From the NCBI GenBank assembly GCA_037157565.1, contig JAZHRO010000022.1, positions 100,746,001-100,810,000 on the forward strand: DNA of 64,000 bases. The letters run 5' to 3'. This document shows positions 57,723 to 64,000 of the stretch, in pieces. Both the position numbers and the translations under genes were made by a program. The stretch is from Thalassia testudinum. Lineage: Eukaryota; Streptophyta; Magnoliopsida; Alismatales; Hydrocharitaceae. The notes beneath the pieces were generated by a model, which did not search any database, was not told the DNA's origin, and saw only the letters and a program-made list of their open reading frames with translations. Position 1 is the stretch's first letter, and each line of letters starts with the position of its first letter.

Positions 57723-58750
57723 TAGGGATGCAAACGGGTCGGGTTCGGATCGGGTTTGTTAAACCTATACCCATACTTATTTACAAAATCCATATCCATA
57801 TTCTACCCATTTACCCATCGGGTAGAAAAATTTAAACCTATACCCTTACCCATCTCTACTCATTGGGTACTTGTTTATCCGTGGGGTACTCATTAATAAA
57901 TTGATCTTATAATTAAATAATTATGCTCAAATTAGAGTTTTAATTCATTCAAATACATTATACCCCCGTTTCTTTTGATATCAAGGTTGTAAAAAGTTTA
58001 TAATGCCAAATACATTCAGGTAGATACAAGATAAAAATTTAAAAAGGAGGAAGACTTATCTTTTGTGCACCTCTAAAAGTTCTTGCAAAGGGCATAGACA
58101 ACAAATATTCAAATGATATACTAATCATTCATTTATAACTTAAATTAAATATATAAGGTTTTTCACCAATAAAAAGGTAGCAACATGTCATATATAACAT
58201 AAAAAGTCACGAAAGTTAATAAATATAGCGATGTTCCAACGCAATTATAATAGAGTTACATTTATTGAGAATGTTTACAAAATATAACTCATGCAACTAC
58301 TTAAAAGAAGAGTTCATAAAAGAAGATCACTGATGATAAATTCATCTCAAGGCACATCTCCATCTTGTATAAACAAAAAAGAAATAAGTGTAAGGATAAT
58401 AATAGATTTTTAACGAATATTATCTTGGTTAAAAAATTATCTTTACGATGAAACTTAATTCACCATTGTAGAGTCTTCACTTAAGCATCTCTATGAGTTT
58501 GTTCCTGTAAATCATGATTTTCATATTACACGTACCTTAAGATGGTATAGTAAATTAGTAATAAATCATCTCAGTTTTTTAATCAAAACATCATCAACTA
58601 TTTACCTCAAGATCTTTATCTGCATCTTCCCCGACATTTTGCAATGCATCGATATCAACGTTCATCCCTATAATACAATTGGATATATCGATACAATAGT
58701 TTATTTTATTAATAACAACAAAAAATTATTTAAAAAAAATGTGCTAGTAC

Positions 58751-60740
58751 CTAAGATGTCATTCTACAGCCAACTTTGGGACACATCAATGCCTCAAATG
58801 TTGAAGGACGAAGTCTATTGTGACGGGGACTTAAAATCCGACCACTTATATTAAATGCAGATTCCGAAACAACAATAGAGATATGGATATCAAGTATATC
58901 TCTAGCAATCAATTGTAAAATTGGGAATTTCATACCATTGGTCTTCCGCCATATCGGTATGTCAAATTTTAGGGATCTCGGCATTAGGCCATCCTTAAGA
59001 TAGTAATCAAATTCTAATTTCGTACTAATATTTTCGTAATCTTGACTCATAAATTTGTCAAAGTTGGAAAGGGGGTCTTGATGACCATAAAAAATAAATA
59101 CATCATTATTGGGGAGAGAGGAAGTGCCTTGAGCACATCGTGGAGCATTATGTTTTGAACTGGCTTGGGATTGATATTCTAGCACTAACTCATAGCACAT
59201 GTTTTGAACTTTACATGACTGATTATGGGAATCATTTCCATAAATCAATAGAAAGTAATACTTTAACAACTTCAACTTAAATCGCGGATCAAGAAAACCC
59301 CCAAATCGTAGACAATTGACTAATACTTGTTAAATTGTCCGTCATTTTTTCTAGCCATGCTCCTAACAACTCTTAAAGCCTCCAACCAACGATTGAGAGC
59401 CACCTTAATCTCACAAATCTTACGAAAATGAAGGTTGGCTGTGGGATACTTGGTTTCAGAAAATAATTCCGTTGCACTATAAAATATCTTTAATTTAACA
59501 CAAACAACTTTTGCTAAATTCTACTCCTCATCTTTAGGCAAACATTTATATTGAGGTTCCCTTTGCTTCAATTTGTGAAATGGATCCTTATAAATGATAG
59601 CTGTCTGAAGCATTAAGAATGCAAAATTCCATCTTATTTTATAATCCAAAGATAACCTTTTAATACAAGGGATATGTAATTGTCTACAATTTTCTTCAAA
59701 TTTTTCTTGCCTTTTTGATGTTGCTGTCCAAAATAACACTTTCTCTAATTTTTTCAATGTCTCCTCTAATGATATCTAATCCATCTTTTACTATCAAATT
59801 CAAAATATGCGCACAACACATGTGAAGTAAAGTGCCATTCAATAATAGGGAACTAATAGAAAGCCTCTCCAGCAAAATGTCAATTAATGCATCATTGGTA
59901 GAACAATTATCCAATATAATACACGATAGCTTTTGATCTATGTTAAATTCTAACAAGTATTCCATTAAAACAGTTGAAAGAGCTTCTGATGTGTGAGGAC
60001 AAGGGACATAAGCAAATCTACATATTAAAAAAAATCTACATTAATCATTAAAGAAAAGTATGCCAAAATATTAAGAATTAAAAGTAATAAAATATTACCT
60101 CAAGATTTTACTTTGCATGATCCATAAGTCATTTATAAAATGACACGTTATAATCATGTATCCTTTCTTTTGGTTACTTGAGATCCACAAATAAGTGGTA
60201 ATTGCAACTTGCCTTTTGTTCTCTTGCATAATTTCCATAATCTTGATCTTTTGTTGTGCATAAATCTTCAAAATATTACTCCCAATAGTGGTACGAGAAA
60301 CCTTCTTAAAAAGTGGTTGAAGATCAGAGACAAACTTTTTAAAATCAAAATGGTGCACAATATTCAAAGGATATTTATGTAAAATTATCACGTGTGCAAG
60401 ATCCCTCTTAGATGCTAATTGATCAAAGTAATGAGTTCCGATTCTTCCATCCAATTTTTTCTGGTGTGTAGATAGAACTTGTATGATATCCTTGTTTGTT
60501 TTCTTCTTGCAGTTTTTAATATGCTCATTTAAATGAGATGCCTTATGACGAGAGGCACCCGATAATTTTTTAAAATAATGCCGACAAACTGCCTTATCTG
60601 CATTGTCAATTTTCTTTTTCTCGAAATGATCCCAATTTCATTTTTCTAGTCTCAATTTAAAGAGAACTTGATGTAGGGTTGTCAGGATTATTTGAGGAGT
60701 CGATAGAAGTGGATACGTCATCTTGGGTTTCATTTTCCAT
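58751..60740 (-). pseudogene. hAT transposase remnant (BED zinc finger to hATC dimerisation domain)
   Basis: On the minus strand there is a BED-type zinc-finger region near 60620-60510 (AVCRHYFKKLSGASRHKASH then HIKNC). It is followed by TTGSN-like FKKVSRTTIGSNILKIYAQQ (about 60309-60250), a core with CIILDNCSTNDA (about 59930-59895) and LHMCCAHILNLIVKDGL (about 59827-59780), and at the end the hATC domain with FPILQLIARDILDI, VVSESAFNISGRILSPRHNRL (in two pieces) and ALMC (58935-58770). Frameshifts and stops occur in several places, so no enzyme is made. The wording matches plant hAT transposases of the Ac/Tam3 group in a broad sense. Confidence 0.85.
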
Positions 60741-61079
60741 GCCGCCTTCTTGATGTTCATCTAAAGTGTTTTGTATTTCTACGTCATTTAGAAAAATGTT
60801 AATATTAATTCTATTTTTTTTTTCTACATCATTTTAAAAATCGTATGAATTAAATAAAATCATATACAAACATTGAGTATATATAAGCATATATAAATTG
60901 GCAACCACCATCAACAAACTTTTCAATATATACCCACCATTGTCGACACAAACATTTGGTTATACAAGAAAATGAGCAAATGGAGCTTTAGAAAACATAA
61001 TGCATCTAAAAATAAATAGGTTACTAGCATATACTCTGCTTAAAAAGGATATATGTATTTTCATTTCAATGGGAAACTC

Positions 61080-62056
61080 CAGTGTTGTAAAAATCGGTTT
61101 ACTCGGTCGAGTAATCGTAGTCAGGCCCCCACCCAACTGAATAACCAATAATCGATACTATAGTCAACCAAATCGACTACTCGACCGAGTAGTCGGTGTA
61201 GTCGGTCGAGTACTCGGGTGATGTTTCCATAGAGGTTATAAAACCTAAAAGAAATTTAAAGTCACTCGACCTCCCATCCCCTAACTCTACTCGACAGAAC
61301 ACCCCTCTCCTCTACAAAACACATTCCCTACTTGGGTAATTTACTTTAGATGTGTTTTCTGTTGTTTTGTTGGTTAAAGCGAAGGAACTTGTGCTTTTAT
61401 TTTTGAATTTATGTTTTTTATTTGGAACTTGTGTTTTTATTTTAAACTAGTACTTTTGTTTCCTTGGTATTATTGTGTGCTTGCAAATAGTTTACTTTTA
61501 TGTAATGATATATTTTACTTTTTGATGTATCATGTATGTGTGTCTATTTTCATGGGTGTGTGCAAGGTTCGAAATGTCGATTTCGATGCCGTGCCGATGA
61601 ATTCCAAGTGTGCATTTCGTGGGCATGCCGTGGAAATGCCCGTTTTTTGATTGGCATGCCGATGAGCATGCCGTGGGCATGCTGTGGGCATGCCGATGGC
61701 ATGCCGATGCATACCAACAAAAATAGCAAAAGTAATTAAAAAAACCAATAGCAACCTAGACATGGGCACCAATTTTGCCAGCATGCCGACCATGTCGACG
61801 GCATGCCGACCGTGCCGAGGGCATGCCGACAATGTCGACGGTATGCCGACGAAATCCCTGTAAATCGACGCTTTCTTCATGTTGGCACGACCGTTGCTCG
61901 GAAATGCCCTTGCCGACGGCATTTAAATCAATGGGTGTGTGTGTGTATTAAAAAAATGCCTGATTGAGTACTCCTCGATTACTCCCCCACATACTGTATA
62001 CTCCTTAGTCAATGGCCTAGCTGATTGAATACCGACTACCGACTTTTACAACATCG
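61080..62056. mobile_element. short non-autonomous hAT-like element nested in the hAT
   Basis: It has imperfect 18-bp terminal inverted repeats (CAGTGTTGTAAAAATCGG at the left; CCGACTTTTACAACATCG at the right) and exact 8-bp duplications GGAAACTC at 61072-61079 and 62057-62064. Subterminal units contain ACTCGGTCGAGTA. It carries no transposase. It holds a further insertion at 61563-61930. Confidence 0.87.
61563..61930. mobile_element. possible third-level insertion with GCATGCCG repeats
   Basis: ATGGGTGTGTG occurs on both sides (61552-61562 and 61931-61941), a likely duplication. The interior is a dense series of GGCATGCCGAC/GTCGGCATGCC units in both orientations. The ends (CAAGGTTCGAAATG and the complement of CATTTAAATCA) are only weakly inverted. 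Class unknown, hAT-like by duplication length. Confidence 0.55.
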
Positions 62057-62339
62057 GGAAACTCTCATGTTATAGAATGTTTCAAAAAGCAACAATTGCT
62101 TTTATCAAGCTAAGGAAAGAAAATATGCATAATATGCAATGGGCTAATGGAAATGCAGAATTAGATTGTTTAAAGAGGTTTTGCATCGCTTATGAGTTTG
62201 TAGAGGCAGAGAATTACCTGAACTCCTTTACCATGCATGATAACAAAAAACTCCTTTAGCAAGATTAATTAAATAACATAAAGTAGCCTTCGAGGTTGCT
62301 ATACCTGACTCTTGGGATTTATACTGCAGCCTGTCAGAG

Positions 62340-62770
62340 GAGATAGAGCGGAGGTTGTGATGTTCGAGGTAATGTGGCAAGGTTGTCTGGGGGGACTGTC
62401 AGCGCAACCAAACGAGATCAACACGAGGTTGGACAACTTGGAGGTCGCGAGGTCGATCGTTAGGGTAAGGTTGGCACGAGGTTGGACAGGTTGCGACTCT
62501 CGAGGTTGGGGTGAGGTTGGAGGTTGCAAGATCAATGCAAGTGGCGAGTCGAGGTTGGAGGTCGGGAGTCGTGAACGGCGGACGTGAGGGGGGGTCGCGA
62601 GCGGCGGTTGTGACTCGCGAGGGAGGGTCGCTAGCAGCAGTCGCGAGTAGGTCCGCGGGAGGGTAGTGAAGGAGGGTCCTCACATCGCGAGGGAGGGTTG
62701 CAAGCGGTGGTTGCGACTCGCATGGGAGGGTCGCCAGCGACAGTTGCGAGCAGGCCAGTGGGAGGGTCAC
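62340..62770. repeat. GC-rich imperfect tandem repeats inside the hAT
   Basis: Repeated GGAGGGTCGC, GCGACTCGC and GAGGTTGG units of variable spacing. No protein domain; the open frames across it are a by-product of composition. Confidence 0.6.
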
Positions 62771-63314
62771 AAGGGAGGACCGAGGACAGTCTGAGGTAGA
62801 GGGAACTGGAGTTGGGGGAGTCGGGACTTGGGGTCGCAAGCTGCGAGACTTAGGGTCTTGAGAGTTGGGGCATTCGGGACTCGTGGAGGTGGAGAGTCTA
62901 GAGACTGAAGTTCCCTTGAATCCTCCCTAACGTTTGGGTTCTCACCTTGGAAAAGAAAATGCATTAAATGTAGGATAGTAGGAGCCATGGAGAGGGATAA
63001 CGTAACATACATAAGTTTACTGCATGCGGTTGCTGGGGAGTTGGGTTGAAAATAAATCAGATAAATTGAGGGAATTTGAGTTGGGGTGGGTGCCACCGTG
63101 GGAAATTAAATATAATGGGTAAATGTGTATTTTTTCCGAGTATTTGGGTAGGGTAAATGGGTACAGACTCATATCCATACCTGAACTTGAACTCGGTCAG
63201 GTTTTTCTGGTGAAACCCATACTCGAACCTGATCGGGTTCAGGTCGGGTTTTACCCATTCTTTTCGGGTCGGGTTCGGGTCGGGTATGTCGAAACTTGCA
63301 TCCCTAATTGGGTG

Positions 63315-64000
63315 ACATTTTTATATAGTGGATCGTCCTCATTAGAAGAATGCATAGATGAAGGCTCAACAGGTATACCAGAGGGCTTAGTTCCAAGCAA
63401 ACCAGTCTCCTCAAGAATCTGTAGTGTATACTACCTCTGTGACAAGGAAAGACACAACCCTTGTTGTACTTCCTCAACCCTTAGAAAATATCTAAGATCT
63501 CTCAAGTCTTTGGTGACAAATGTTGACGGTAAAAAGGACTTGGTTTGGGCAATCCCATCCTTATCAAAGTGAGAATCATGTTATTTACATAAACAACCAA
63601 AATGACTATTAGAGTACGATCACCATACCTAGTCTTCATGATAAAGATATAGTGGTCAGAAGTAGAGCGCTGGACCTCGATCTTCTTAACCTCCGAGCTA
63701 AGCTTCTCAAATGAAACTAGGTCTCTGGTTTAATCCATATATGGCCTTCTTCAGGCGACAAACAAGCTCCCCTTGACTACTGTAACCTGGTGGCTGTCTC
63801 ATGTATACTTCCTCAGATAACTCACCATGCGTGAAAGCATTTTTAATATCAAGCTGATCTAAAGGCCATTTTCTGACAATATCAACTGAGAGAATAATCC
63901 TGATAGAAGTAATTCGAGCTACAGGAGAAAACGTCTCAAGATAGTTTATCTCATAAGTCTGAGTGAAACCTTTGGCAATAAGCTTGGCCTTATGTCTATC
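63315..64000 (-). pseudogene. copia reverse transcriptase portion upstream of the hAT insertion
   Basis: Minus-strand conceptual translation from the window edge gives AKGFTQTYEINYLETFSPVA, then WPLDQLDIKNAFTHGELSEE and VYMRQPPGYSSQGELVCRL, and further on DLRYFLRVEE and ETGLLGTKPS, the standard copia RT order. The catalytic YVDD region around 63580-63600 is damaged, with several stops. It stops at the right-hand hAT duplication and joins logically to 57722. Confidence 0.85.

Larger units (their letters stand above)
57723..63306 (-). mobile_element. hAT transposon with terminal repeats and 8-bp duplication
   Basis: Left end TAGGGATGCAAACGGGTCGG and right end ...ACTTGCATCCCTA form terminal inverted repeats (TAGGGATGCAA/TTGCATCCCTA), with GGGTCGGGTTCGG-type subterminal units. 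The flanks are ATCGGGTG (57715-57722) and ATTGGGTG (63307-63314), an 8-bp duplication with one difference. The transposase remnant is on the minus strand. It contains nested short elements (61080-62056) and a GC-rich repeat region (62340-62770). It split the copia pol. Confidence 0.9.
56913..64000 (-). mobile_element. Ty1/copia retrotransposon in TSL intron 7, split by a hAT element
   Basis: On the minus strand the window shows RT (right edge to 63315), a break by the hAT at 57723-63306 with its duplications, RNase H (57722-57049), a polypurine tract and a short 3' LTR (56913-57041). The 5' end lies beyond the window. It is antisense to TSL. Confidence 0.82.

Noticed and set aside
61530..61922. 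130-codon minus-strand frame
   Set aside because: Composed of translated GCATGCCG repeats (His, Ala, Met, Pro) within a nested insertion.
62312..62839. Frames across the GC-rich hAT interior
   Set aside because: Repeat-driven composition on both strands, with no domain.

Overview
This window is nuclear DNA of a flowering plant. It holds one recognisable host gene, the 5' part of a TOUSLED-like protein kinase gene (TSL) on the + strand. The gene has a GC-rich first exon and introns inflated by transposons. Everything else I can identify is transposable element, often nested several layers deep. The GC-rich first exon and very long introns fit a monocot, but the sequence does not fix the species. 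I found no tRNA or rRNA gene and no prokaryote-type system.

Left part (1-21608): a nest of one LTR retrotransposon family (Ty3/gypsy, Athila/Tat-like pol). Four LTR copies are present: C (1-2086, +, cut by the window edge), D (2087-4337, -, tail to tail with C), A (7674-8580 plus 19673-21608, +), and the LTR pair of element B (8586-19672). B sits inside A with an exact CTGAC target duplication. B has lost part of its 5' LTR, its primer-binding site and gag, and its integrase has lost catalytic residues. Its 3' LTR carries a further solo LTR (E, 17092-19304). Between D and A lie the 3' end of a CACTA transposon (4338-5156), a decayed Tekay-like gypsy pol (5157-6176) and a probable non-autonomous hAT (6177-7394).

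Middle (21609-24754): AT-rich intergenic DNA leading into the TSL 5' region.

Right part (24755-64000): TSL exons 1-7 at 24755-24973, 40891-40980, 44761-44952, 45711-45761, 46719-46826, 46903-46947 and 56741-56853. They encode the N-terminal low-complexity region, a basic nuclear-localisation-like stretch and the start of the coiled coil. The kinase domain must lie beyond position 64000. Intron 1 (15.9 kb) is full of L1-type LINE remnants, with a tandem pair of TRIM-like elements and an RTE fragment nested in them. Intron 2 holds a small LTR element without genes on the minus strand. Intron 6 (9.8 kb) holds a 5.6-kb L1 with a 17-bp target duplication and a Sirevirus-like solo LTR with TTACT duplications. 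Intron 7 holds a Copia element on the minus strand, split by a 5.6-kb hAT transposon that itself contains two nested short elements.

I see no new gene system. The most interesting signals are structural: conserved palindromes and stem-loops in the gypsy LTR family, a CAGACGTCTG palindrome shared by unrelated LTRs, a probable GC-AG intron in TSL, and well-preserved insertion hallmarks that let the nesting order be read.
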